Positions 1 to 11,315 of a stretch of DNA of 64,000 nt are shown piece by piece. Source of the stretch: Madurella fahalii (lineage: Eukaryota; Ascomycota; Sordariomycetes; Sordariales). The stretch lies in contig CM056875.1 of the NCBI GenBank assembly GCA_029876055.1, positions 1,984,001 through 2,048,000 of the forward strand, written 5' to 3'. Position 1 is the stretch's first letter, and every line of letters starts with the position of its first letter. A program made the position numbers and the translations under genes. The notes below the pieces were generated by a model, which worked only from the letters and a program-made list of their open reading frames with translations, had not been told where the DNA came from and did no database searches.

Positions 1-1019
1 CGGCGTTCCGGTTGGATGAAAATAAAAGGGGATGAACGGATGGAGATGCATGACGGGACGGAGCATTCATACCCAAAGCGTACTGATAGATTTTGTCATG
101 TTTTGTAGCGGGGACAACCTAAATCTAGTAACTAATATCATCATTTGAATTTTCGGCGTCTGGTTACCAAGTCTAAAAGATTTCACAAAGATGCTACACG
201 CAAAGAAAGCAACGCTCATCGTCCCACCACCCCCATGATGCACCCGAACCTAACCACGCTTTGCCACACTTAGATGCATAATAAACTCCCCGCAAAAGAA
301 CCCCCTCCCATATGCTACAATCCAAACAGCTCTCCTTTTACCATCGGGACCGTTATCTTCCAACCTAGTGTTTGGTCTGATGCTGCTGTTCTGCAACCGT
401 CATCATTCGGCTGGCGGTTGTCTGGCCTCAATATTGACGATGCTGAGCCCCCGCCTTTGGTGCATGTGTCCCGGCTGTTGGCGAAGGCTTTGGTTCTTTC
501 CTCGAACTTAGCTCTGGCGTAGGACTGGTGAGGGCCATTAAGTTTTGCTCTTCTCCTGCGCCTTGCTCTTGCTCTCCAGTTATGCACCGACCACATTTAA
601 CTGGGGTGAAATAGAGCGGTACCAGGAATGCGGCGGACGCTCAGATTGTTCTTCACGTTCAACATGGGAACATGTTGGCGCAACTGTCCCTAGAGGCCTT
701 CCCTCGTGATATGGGGGTGGCGTGCGTCCCATACTGAACGTATCTCTTCCTACGCCCCGCCCTACGCTAGAGTGGAGAGTCCCTAGCTCGGATGGGTGTG
801 GTATAACTGAGATATCCCCTTCCACTGCCCGTCGAGCCCCACTCTTGGTTGTGCAAGACGGATGACCGGAGCGGCGTCCGGGGGCATCCATCGGTCCAGA
901 CGGACAGTTCTGCTTGTGCTCCCCCAGTCCTGTTACCAGCAAGGTGGACTGGGCTCTGGAGCGGACGGCAAAATGCGTGCCCTGGAGGGACCTCGTCATT
1001 GGCGTTCTCGACTGTCAAG
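1..1019. other. Gene-free left edge
   Basis: I see no defensible coding region here. Short open frames occur on both strands but overlap each other and show no recognisable motif. The right part is presumably the 3' untranslated region and terminator of the sif2-type gene, which reads leftward into it. Confidence 0.5.
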
Positions 1020-3286
1020 TCAAGACACCTATCGGAAAGAGATAACGGCAAGCTAATGGATGTTAGCTGTGATTGGTGTCGGGGGCTTAGGGTTGCCGTC
1101 GCCACTTACCCTATTCTCTAGGCCGTAGACCAATCTCTGGCCCTCAGAATCCCATCCCAAGCATGGTATAGCATCTTCCGTATCTGTACCGGAACTGGGG
1201 CTCTGCCAGCCTGGCTGTGGCACCCAGCTCGCTTTTGGCATCGCGTGATCACCGATCTTCCAAACCAGTATCCTGTCGTGCGTCGCAACGGCTACGAATG
1301 CTCCGCTGGGGCTGACCGCAAGGTTGTTGACTGCGAGCGGCGGCGGCATCGTTATGGAATACTTGGGCTTGGTTTCTGGGCTGCGCACATTCCAAATAAA
1401 AACAGCGCCGTCCTCGCCCCCAGATACAAGCAGCCTCTCATCCTCGGCAGGTTCCTCTTGCAAAGGTTGCCAGCGGAGGCTGGTGACACCTCCGTCGTGG
1501 GCGCGGATCGAGCGGCGCTTACCAGACTCATCCCAGATCTATACTGTAGTCAGCGCCAATATTCATGGGTTGCACTAATGGGGTTAAGAGAACTCACGTC
1601 AATGTAGCCCTTGTCGCTAGCCGTAGCTACCAGCTTAGAGCGCCAATCGAACTCTACGAGGGCGAAGTGTTCATCTTTGCCCGTCTGGAACTCCCTACCA
1701 CGAACTATACCCTGATCGGTGCACCGGAAGGTTACCAGCAAATCGCCTCCGCAGAGGAGGAATTCTGTCTCGCTGATCCAGGCTGCGTCGAGGCTGTCGG
1801 AGCGGAGGTCGTGGTCGAGGGGGTGGGACATCGAGTTCACCATTGAAGGGGACGAGATGTGAAGCAACGTGCCGCTATTTCCGAGACCGTTGCTCAGGTC
1901 GGGGCTGATGGCAAGGAGGAAGTTGTTGTTGGGGCTCCAACAGAGGTTGGTGACGGGCGAGTCCAGGCCGTCAAAGCGATGCACGCTACTCCCGTCGACA
2001 GACCAGATGCTGACACGCGACTTTGTGCCGAGCTCTGTGCCAAGGGCAATGAGATCGCCGGTTGAGCTCCATGCCATGGCCGAGACGGTCGCGTTCTTGG
2101 GCAAGTCCTCCTCGGCGATGCTCATGAAGGGTCGGGTGGAGGCATCCACGTGATCCTGCACGCCGTCCGGGGCGGCCCCACCGGGCAGTGTCCAAATGCG
2201 GGCTAGCGCATCGGTGCCGGCAGTCGCCAAGATTGATGGGTCCTTGGGGTTCCACTCGCAGAGGAGCACGATAGGGTTTTCGTTAGCCTCTGACGAGTCG
2301 TCGGCGCCCAGTTGCAGAAACACGGTGCCTTGCGTGAGGTCGCGCACCTTGTCGACCTGTGTGCCCCGCGATGGGCCCTCGGTGCGCAGGATCGGTGATC
2401 CGACTTGCTCGCCCTCCAGCGGCGACGGGTAGGCGTGATTGTCGATTTCCATTGGCGTGGTGGCGGAATCTGCTCCATTTTCGTAGCCGTTGCTAAGCCT
2501 CTGTCTTTTGGCCGGAGAACCATGGGACAATTCGTGGTGCGTCCGTTCTACCGCGCGCTTCCGCGGGTTTTCAAGTTCTTCGGCCTCAACGTCTGGTACC
2601 GACTCCTCGTCGTCTTCTTCGTCCTCGTCCACCTCGGGTTGGAATTTCAGCGGCCCAAACACCCCCCACGGGGTCGCCTCGGCCGTTGCCGGCACATCAC
2701 GGGACACCTGCAGTGCAAAAATGTCAGTACCCCGGCACTGCCGCCCCTGGGCCAAAAGCCAACCAGCCCACCCGCCAATTCCATGCCGGGAGCAGCCCCG
2801 ACGGGAAGTGACGCCAAAAAATCGAACGGGGAAATGTGGATAATGATAAACCCAAGAATCTCATACCTTTTGTTGCGCCGCAAACTGTCTTTGGTAATCT
2901 TCGTAGATGAGGCCCTTATTCAAGAGCGACACCAGCGCATACGGGTTGACATGGGGGGCGAAGTCGAATTGCCTCTGAGGCTGGTGGACCCTCCACTCCT
3001 TTTGCAGCTTGGCGGCCGTCTCTCGATAATCTGTGGTGGTCAGTCTCATCTCACCCTCCTCAACGTGCTGAAACTCGACGGTGGCCAGGCGCCAAAAAAA
3101 GAAAAGGCCGACCGCGACAGTGCACATACTTGATTCAAGCAAATATCTGAATTTTCACACGGGACACTAAGCGTTAGCAACGGCGGCACCTCACACGGCC
3201 GTCCCGACCAAGGACTGAGGTCGGGCGAAAACAACGAACCTCCAAACAAGAAAGTTGACCCTGTCCGTGTCGAGCAGTTCCTTCAT
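1020..3286 (-). CDS. sif2: LisH-WD40 protein, Sif2/TBL1-type subunit of a histone deacetylase corepressor complex
   Basis: Six-exon model on the minus strand: 3286-3240, 3146-3130, 3030-2867, 2707-1598, 1538-1110, 1028-1020; the phases close to 591 residues. The first two tiny exons encode the LisH helix (DRVNFLVWR then YLLES), followed by NYRETAAKLQKEW. An acidic/basic linker follows (DEDEEDDEE, then KRQR), then WD40 repeats with units ending in typical dipeptides (ARIWTLPGG, VSIWSVDG, VFIWNVRS, ILVWKIGD). In yeast Sif2 is a Set3 complex subunit; in animals TBL1 belongs to NCoR/SMRT, and LisH mediates oligomerisation. The protein should be nuclear. Least certain is the 3' end: a donor at 1109 gives a two-codon last exon, while reading through ends at 1053 with about 20 unrelated residues. 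The family assignment is strong; the exact ortholog name is inferred. Confidence 0.85.
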
Positions 3287-6139
3287 TGTCGGTGCACCGT
3301 CGACGGCAATGTATGGCGATAGGCGATAGACGATAAGTCAGATCTATCAGTGCTTCGCAGTAGCGATGAGAGGGTGCGCTGCTGGCTTGCCCGGTCGACG
3401 AGGGGTTGAACGAAAGGCGGCTTGGGTTTGGGTTCGGTGTTGAAGGATGGAAACAAACCTCGAAAGCGCCAGGTCGAGATTTGTGGAGGTTGCAGCGTTC
3501 GGGCCACGGGCCAGTGCGGGATTGCCAGGCCAGTCAGTCAAGGCATGCGTTCCACCGGCCAAGTAGTCCCCTGTCGCTTGTTTTAGGCGAGCGACTAAAA
3601 CCATGGGCCGGACGCTAAACCCTTCAAAGCAACAACCTCAGCCAGCAGCCAACGGTAACACACCACCAACCCAAAACTGCACTGGCACCAGGGCGGCTGC
3701 CGGCCCCGCAGGGTGGTTGTGCGAGTACTGTACACTGTACGTACCTTGCCTGAGCTACCATTTCAGGTGTGTTCCCGGTGCGAGACAAATGCTCATCAAC
3801 CGGGCATAGAATGCAGGGTCCCATAGGCATCAAGAAGCAGGTCTCACTCCGTAATTGTTGGGAGAGATCCTAGGTAATCTCCAGCCCGGACACAATGGAA
3901 CCGTTTTGGCGGTCGACCGGGTCCTAGATTGCATGCTTTTTGTGAAGATGCAAGTCTGACCTGGGCCCTGCGCGCCATTGGAATGATGCCGGGGGGTGGC
4001 CTCCACAGCCCGACGCGCGGCGAAAGGTTGCAATGCGCTGCGTTCAGCAAGGCTACGTAACTTAGCATCATTTGGGTTGCCCGTCTCTCTTCCACGATTC
4101 TAATGAGCGGGGGAGGGTTTCGTCGCCTCACGTTAGGCACATCCGTCGCCCGCCTTTCGGACTTAGTTCCAAGCATTGGTAAGATAATTAGTACCCGGCG
4201 GAATGCCGACGTTGGCACCCTGGCAGCTATGTACATATTGCCTGCGGCGTAGTACACCACCATCCCGCTCCTCCTGAGTACCTAATTCACCAGACCACTC
4301 TTCATCGCGGCATTGTTAACCAACAAGGACGGTTTGCTTTTGCTGGTATGAATCTCATCCATGCATTGTTCTATCGGGGCAGTGTTATAAGACGGAAGGC
4401 CCGAGACAGGCGGGAGCATGGTACGGAGGAAGAACCTAAGCTCGGGACAGAGGTACTGCGATTGCCAATTCCTAAAGTGGATCTTTCTCCACAGACCGGG
4501 CAATTCACATCCCGTCATAATCAGCCTCGTCTCATACACGGAGTCCGGGGCAGCATAGCTCTGTATGTCCGTTGCGCTATTGCTCGCATGCCGCAGAGTG
4601 CAAAGTGTCCAGTGGGAGCTCTCCTTGAAGCATGCCGCCGGTTGTCTTCGAAAGCAGGGCGAAGGCGCAAGAAAAACCGATCTGTGTGGGTGCTGCAGGC
4701 AATCAAGCCAGCGCCCAGGGCTGCCTGTACGTACCTCCCAGGCTTTCCCCGATTAGGTTGGCGTTGCACCAGGTGTGATCTGCTTGCCGATGGACAAAAC
4801 AAAGACGACCCTTCCTTCAGATCAAATAACCCGGGATGCCGGCCAATCAGGAGTCGCAAATGAGGGAAGCCGGTGCCACCTCAACCGGGGGGCCTTTGAT
4901 CTCTCTGGGCTGGCGGGGGCGATTTTTGTTTCAGGGGTAGCAAGGCCAATTGTCCCGTGCTATCGTTGATCTGGCCGTCTGATGGTGTTGAGGGCCCAAA
5001 AACAAAAGAAACTGCGCTATGCTGATGGCGGCATCCCACACGCAGAGCGGCTCGATGTATAGTTCCTGTGCTGACGAAGAAACTGATATACGTGCCATGA
5101 GGTCAGTGGAAAACAAAACGGGTGCGGTCGGTCTCGGGTTGGCGATGCCCGACGACACCCATCAGCTGCGGATCGGGCGGTCCAGAGACTAAATGAAACC
5201 TTGCGCTGCGCAGCATCTTGGACATGAGCTTGGCAACCTACCTTGGCTCGAACTGCGGGTGATAAATCACAGAAACCGTGTACTTAAAAGGCTACTCGGG
5301 TAAGACAAGTATGACTACCTTGACGCTTCACACCGCAGCCAAGGATCCCGCGTGGGCCCAATGACACTGGTTGCCAGCAACGCAGCGAGCCTCGGAAGCG
5401 GACTGCTTTCGTCGCATCGCGGGTATGGGTATGCATTTCACCATAGGCCGCAAAACGCTCTAGCACCGTAGCGCGAGAGTGCGAGTGTGCTTTCACGGCT
5501 TCTCGAGCTTCCCAAATCTTTACCCGGGCGCCTTTGGTATGCTGCGCATTTCGCAGGGGTACAGAGGCGAGGGCTGTGGAACCCCGGCCCAGACGGAAGT
5601 TCTGGAATTGGGAACCTACTACGTACTGGAGCGCTTCACAAGAGCCCGACACACACATACTAACCGCCGAGCCGGACAAGGCATGTCCCTCCCGCTCGCA
5701 GTAACCTCAAAATTTGGATGCATTATGTCGGCCATGCCGGCGGCAGTATAAACATCCAGGTTGACTCACGATTCCAGAGTTGCACCTTAGTCCCAATGGC
5801 GCCTTCAGAATTGGACATACTAGTAGAAGGACTCATGACGGGGTGGGCCCGTGCCGTGTTCCCAGCCCTGGGCTAGGGCTGGGGTTGTTGGCGCTGGCGC
5901 CCGCACCCCTTCAGTTTGCAAGGGGTGTTGCGGGAAATGTATCTGGCTGCCTCAATTTGTGCCCTAAATATAAGGCCCGAAGCAGCGCAAGTCGGTAAAA
6001 TCCCGGCTCTTTGGGTCTGCCGGATATCCACCAAAGTCTAAGACACGAAAGGCGCGATAGGAGAAGAAAGCGGCGTCCTGTCCCTAAATAACCTTGAAAC
6101 TCCAGCTCCCGACCCGACGCCGGAATCCGACCTGCCAGC
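3287..6139. other. Divergent intergenic spacer, 2.85 kb
   Basis: This lies between the divergent sif2 and TMEM115-like genes and must hold both promoters. I see no supported gene. Open frames on both strands at about 4350-4860 overlap almost exactly and look like chance. GTAC-rich short palindromes occur at 3727-3746 and 4726-4736, sharing the 11-mer TGTACGTACCT. Confidence 0.5.
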
Positions 6140-7348
6140 ATGCCGCCCCGAATAAATATCCCACCTGTAACGCGTATAGTGCTCATTGCGCTAGTGTTGC
6201 AGTCGGTGCTGAGCGCGGCAATCCGCTATCGACAGTGGACAGCACACTCGGACATTGTCATCCCCTACCTGAACCTTATTCCCCAGCTCTCGCTCGTCTA
6301 TCCCTGGACCTTCCTCACGACGACACTGGTCGAGAGTAACGTCTTTACCCTATCCATCGCCTGCCTCACCCTCTACCATGGTGGACGCTACCTCGAGCGT
6401 GCTTGGTCCTCTCGCGAGTTCGCCAAATTCCTTCTTGTCACAGCTCTGGTGCCAAATGTTCTTTGCTTCGGCACCTCGATCCTCTTCTTTGCCTTGACAC
6501 GAAACGAGCGATGGACGTATGTGTTCCCTTGTGGCTCGGACATCGATTTGGGGGCGTTGCAAGCTAACCAACTTCTGTCTCGAACTAGGCTGATGAGCAT
6601 CGCCGGTACCATTCCTTTTCAAATCGCTTTCCTCGTCGCATTCAGCCAACTAGTCCCTGCGCACACCGTGACCCTCTTTAGAGGTCTTCTCTCGCTCCGC
6701 GTCCCCCGTTTCCCTTTACTCTATATCGGCCTCGTAACGCTGCTCTGCCTCACCCCGATGCTCACAAGCGCCTCCTTCTTTCTCGCCATCTACGGCTTCC
6801 TCGTCAGCTGGACGTATCTCCGCTTCTACAAAGCCGTTTTCCCCGACCTTGACACGTCGCAGCCGAGCTCCCTCCGCGGCGATGCCAGCGACACGTTTGC
6901 CATTGCCGAGTTCTTCCCGGGTCCAGCGCGACCCATCGTTGCCGCCATCTCCACCCACGTGTTCAACGTGCTTGTGGCTATGCGGTTGTGTGTCCCCTTC
7001 AGCGCAGCCGACATTTCTGCCGCTCGCGGCGACCACCACCACACGTTTCCGCACCGCGGAGCGCCCGGGAGCGCACGCGCCGAGGCTGAAAGGAGGAGAG
7101 CACTTGCCCTGAGGGCGCTCGATCAGCGTCTACATGCCGCCACGGCAAACGCCGCCGCCCGCGCGCAGAACGCGCCAGTGCCCCCAGCCGTTGCTCCGCC
7201 TATCCCTTCGGCTACGGGGCCGACTGTACAGAGCCAACCGCAAGCCGTCGCGCACAACGCCATGACGGCACAGGCCGATGGCGGGAGCGAATTACTAGGG
7301 GAGACCAATTATAATCCGGATGGGGATGCGGATAGAAATAGCCCTTGA
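6140..7348 (+). CDS. TMEM115/DUF1751 rhomboid-like multi-spanning membrane protein
   Basis: Exons 6140-6516 and 6589-7348 give 378 residues. The 72-bp intron (GTATGT donor, GCTAAC branch, CTAG acceptor) is a multiple of three, so an unspliced frame also stays open. The N-terminus has a hydrophobic first segment (IVLIALVLQSVLSA), then the family-like run YPWTFLTTTLVESNVF, an aliphatic segment ending in HGGRYLERAWSS, and further membrane segments (about residues 90-115, 130-150, 165-205). The motif GFLVSWTYLRFYK ends the membrane domain. The roughly 140-residue hydrophilic tail is Ala/Pro-rich and presumably cytosolic. TMEM115 proteins are Golgi membrane proteins implicated in retrograde transport. 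They resemble rhomboids in fold, but I see no Ser-His catalytic pair. Family call from these motifs; localisation is by family knowledge. Confidence 0.8.
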   Translation: MPPRINIPPVTRIVLIALVLQSVLSAAIRYRQWTAHSDIVIPYLNLIPQLSLVYPWTFLTTTLVESNVFTLSIACLTLYHGGRYLERAWSSREFAKFLLVTALVPNVLCFGTSILFFALTRNERWTYVFPCGSDIDLGALQANQLLSRTRLMSIAGTIPFQIAFLVAFSQLVPAHTVTLFRGLLSLRVPRFPLLYIGLVTLLCLTPMLTSASFFLAIYGFLVSWTYLRFYKAVFPDLDTSQPSSLRGDASDTFAIAEFFPGPARPIVAAISTHVFNVLVAMRLCVPFSAADISAARGDHHHTFPHRGAPGSARAEAERRRALALRALDQRLHAATANAAARAQNAPVPPAVAPPIPSATGPTVQSQPQAVAHNAMTAQADGGSELLGETNYNPDGDADRNSP

Positions 7349-7542
7349 TCCCGGATATACAAGGCTCCCTGGTTTCCCCGTTCGAGTAATGCTGCGGCAT
7401 GAACCTTATTTCTCTTGGTCTTTAGGTGACGCAAGGTTGGAAGAGATATGCGGCTTTTGGTAACAATTTACGAAACCTATCTCTAATTCTCTGGTGATTT
7501 CGGGCGTCGAGCAGCGTTCTGGAGTTTGAGTTTATACAGGGC

Positions 7543-7556
7543 GGGGGGGGGGGGGG
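7543..7556. repeat. G14 homopolymer
   Basis: Fourteen consecutive G, about 200 bp after the TMEM115-like stop codon. It could form a G-quadruplex; otherwise no role is visible. Confidence 0.9.
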
Positions 7557-10500
7557 TTTCTAGCAAGGTCGGCGCTTGCACATTGGGGACGCTCACACGG
7601 CCAATACCAGCCCATGGAACGGGCACTGTTATGACTGATGCCGGCCCCACGCAGGGTCAAGGACTCATTTAGAGGTCTAGGGAGAACTACGATATAATCT
7701 TGTTGTATACTACATGTGCTGCTATACCCTATAGTAACTGGGACGTCTGTGTTTGGTCCTGTTGGTTCTCTTTTCATTAGGTGGTTGAATGGGTGGCATG
7801 ATGTTTGTAGCCTTCAAGCTTCTAAGTTCGTGATGTAGCGTGACCAGTATCCCGGGTTATAGGAACGGTGGTTGCAAAAAGTAATGTAAGAAGGCGCATT
7901 TGTCCTCGTTTGGACCTCAGGATAAGGACCTCTCTTTCCCGACACCCGCTCATTCCTCAATCAACTTAGTATAGCATAAGTTAGCTCGGAGCCCAAGTAG
8001 GTATGGTCTATCAATGGCCTTTTTAGGTTTTCCCGGTGGCAACATGTCGTCGGCTCTGTCAGAGACAACGTGAGCCTCGAAACATTTACAATGCTTCTCT
8101 AGACTCTTGTGTAACTTAAGCAAAGGAACCCAGTCGGGGCTTGAGTCCTAAGATCGGAACGACAGCCCGGCAACAACACGATAAATGCCACTGAAAGCCA
8201 TCCGAACACCGCCGGGTAAGAGGCTACTAGGGATGGAGGCCCCGAACCTGGGCGGAAAGAAAAAGTTGTTCGCTTGCTACCCCACGACAACGAGGGAGAA
8301 CGGTTGCATTGGCTTGACGACACTTGCATAGGACCAGTTATTTCGTACTGAATTGGCAAGCAAAGTAGGGTCAGACGGTGCCACTTCCTGAGCCCCGTTA
8401 GACCTTTGGTGCAAATACTAATGCGTCACCTCTCACTCCCAGCCCCGGGCTGTTTGGCTTGAAGAGAGCAACATACATTGATGGTCATGAAACCGACATA
8501 TTCTGGGAGAGTGGCGCTCCGAAACAAGCCTATCTCGTCTCTTTGCGTAGCATCGCCAGCGAGTAACTCAGTATGAATCGCGCAATATGTTGGGCACATG
8601 TTTCATCCCACTGTCTTGATCGCGTGTGGACTTTCTTCGGGGGGTATTCTGATGACACAGCAAAGCCTAACGTGGGTTACCCTCAAAGAGTGGAAGTACC
8701 CGTGATTCCGGTCTTGTTCACCGACAGTATATTATATCAGGTAGTGAGCCGCGAATTGTTACACAGAGCGGAGGCCATTTCGGACCCAGTTGTGAGCAAG
8801 ACGGCAACCGTGCCATATCGTGGACAGCACCAACGGAACGCCAAGTCAAACAATTAGTAGGCTTGTCGATGACTCAAAGTTCAACTAGCTAGCCCAGGCT
8901 TACAAGCATCGGCGGAGCGTCCTTGTCTGTGCTGGCCGCGTGGACGATGGCCAAGCCCCACAACCCTAACCCCTGAGACAGGTCTCTAGCTGCCGCCGAA
9001 GCGGAATGATATGCAAGTCCGCAATCCAGCAGAAGTGACCAAATTAAAATAGCATATCGCGTTGCACACGCTCTTCGGATGCGCAGGAGGGGAAAACAAG
9101 GAGCTGTTTGACAAGAAGGGCCAGTGTAAGACAGCTATATGGTGACAAGCCGAGTGGCGCATGTGTCCTACAAGCACAAGGAATCTCTGTGTGTCGCCTC
9201 GCCTGTCTCGATGTATGAGAGTACCTCCTGAAGGCTCTCACCGCGCCTTACCTTAGACCGAAGTGTACCCAGGTGAACTAACCAGGAAGCCGATCCACCC
9301 TTAGGCATCTCAAAACGCCTCTTTGCCGCGGACCCTTCCCGGCGGCTGCAAGCACAACACCGCAAATCATCAATCGACCTTGCCGACACTTGCCGTTTGT
9401 CTTGGTGAGGCCCACCGGAACCGAATGCAGTCAGCGAAACGACTCTCCTATCAATACCGCCGAGAAATAAGATCGACCTGGTTGCAGAATCATCCGGACT
9501 CTGCGACGACGGCCGGGAGGGTTGCGCATGGATAGAGTGGCCAAGGGAGGGGGTAGCCGTTTGCTTGTGGAATCTGAGCGCTGTTTCCCTGTGGTTCTTC
9601 CCGGGCCAAGCGGCCCAGGACGTGCCGGTCAAGGTTGATCAAGCCTTCTCGGGGTGTCTTGGCACTGCCAACCGGAATCAGGAGGGTGAAGAGAGCGGGC
9701 CGTCATCGAGACCGCTTCACGTGCTGGGCTCGGCATGGGAACCAACGGACAATTAGTAAGCGGGGTGGTGGCGTTTCTTGCTGCGGCTGTCCTTTTGACA
9801 TAAGCTACCTGCTGTGATCATGGGCGCCAGGAAAGGTTTTGCAGATCTCGGTCGGAACTTCAGGAAAATCCAAAACCGGAGCTGACTCCCAGTGTCCTGC
9901 CAGATCTTGGGCCAAAGGGAATAAAAAGAAAGAAAGAAAAAAAAAGAAAAGGCATGACGGGCGTGCCAAGCCCTAGCCGAGGGGTATTGTGAGGATCTTC
10001 GCAGAAGAGGAGAACGGCCAACGCATCTGACACATGATGCGGTGCACGTCGATCGAGGACCTTCACAAGGTTTTACATACATAAATATGCAAGGTCTATA
10101 AGAAGTAAAGGGAGGGTCGAACATGTCACGTCCCATAGGGGCGGGGAAAAGAAGGGGGACGGGGACCTTTTCCACTCGACGGCGCTTTGGCCATAACCTA
10201 GGGTCTGAGCAAAAAATGGTAGGAAAGCTACGCCGAAAAACGCCGCCGCCAAGCACAGCTGCGGCAGCACCCTTTCCGCGAACGCCTCACTACAGGCTCT
10301 CGGTTCTTGGGGAGGTGGATCATCGACATCACCGACCAAAGCACCGTTGTTTTTGAATGGAAGCACCATACAAAATGCCGGAATTTGCCAAACCATGAAA
10401 GCCTTCGACTGCGCAGCTGCTCGTCCACGTGATCTCCCATAGAGGCAAATGTAAAACATGCGAAGGGGCTGGCCTGTCAGGGATTAAGTTAGCCTCTTGT

Positions 10501-11293
10501 TCCCGACGACGCAATGAGAGCCACCGAATCGACCACCAAAGCCGGTTTATAATTAGACACCCTCCGTATGCTGGGGTAACGTTAACCCCAGCCAAGGCTT
10601 CATCAGCTCAAAAGTGAAAAAGCCCGGGCGGGCGGACCCACCGCGGTTCCAAAGACACTTTTTCCCGTTCATCCCCACCCACACACACAACCACCCCTCC
10701 CCCCTCTTCCTACTAATCCACATGCTTCAAGCGAGTTGTGCCAGTGTGTGCCACCAACCGACATGGGGGCTCTCCGTCATCCCTCGCATGAAGAGAGCCC
10801 GAGAGAGGCCAGCCGGCCAGGCACCTCGCAGCTGGAAGCGAGGCCAGAGAAGCCCAGCAGCAGCGGCGCGCCTCGGCTCTGCGCGTCCGAGGCGCAGCAA
10901 GCAGCAAAGCAGCAAAGCAACCTGAGTAGCAGAGAGTGGCAGCACAGAGAAATCGGGGCCTGCATATAATCACTGCACCCCGTCATCCGGCCACCGAAGG
11001 GCAAAAAGGAGAATGATGACACCGCGCGTCCTCTCCTGATGAGCCCTGGAGGACGGGATTCCGGCAAAGCTGGCCTTTACCTTGCCTTAGCCCCATTTTG
11101 CCCCCCCCGTCCCTTGGCAGAAGCAGGGTGTCGTGTCAGCAACCAAATGACTGGATTCGATCCTTCTCCTTTTGAACGAGAGGCGAAAGAGAACCCTGGC
11201 CTTGGGGCTCACAGGGATATGGTTCTTGTCTTACCCATCGTTGTTTTGCGGTGAGAGTGTTGGCCATGTCTTCGACTAGCCGAGTTTTGGATC

Positions 11294-11315
11294 TTTTTTT
11301 TTTTTTTTTTTTTTT
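11294..11315. repeat. T22 homopolymer
   Basis: A run of about 22 T in a gene-free region. It is not flanked by a recognisable retroposed sequence, so a retroposon tail is unproven. Confidence 0.85.
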
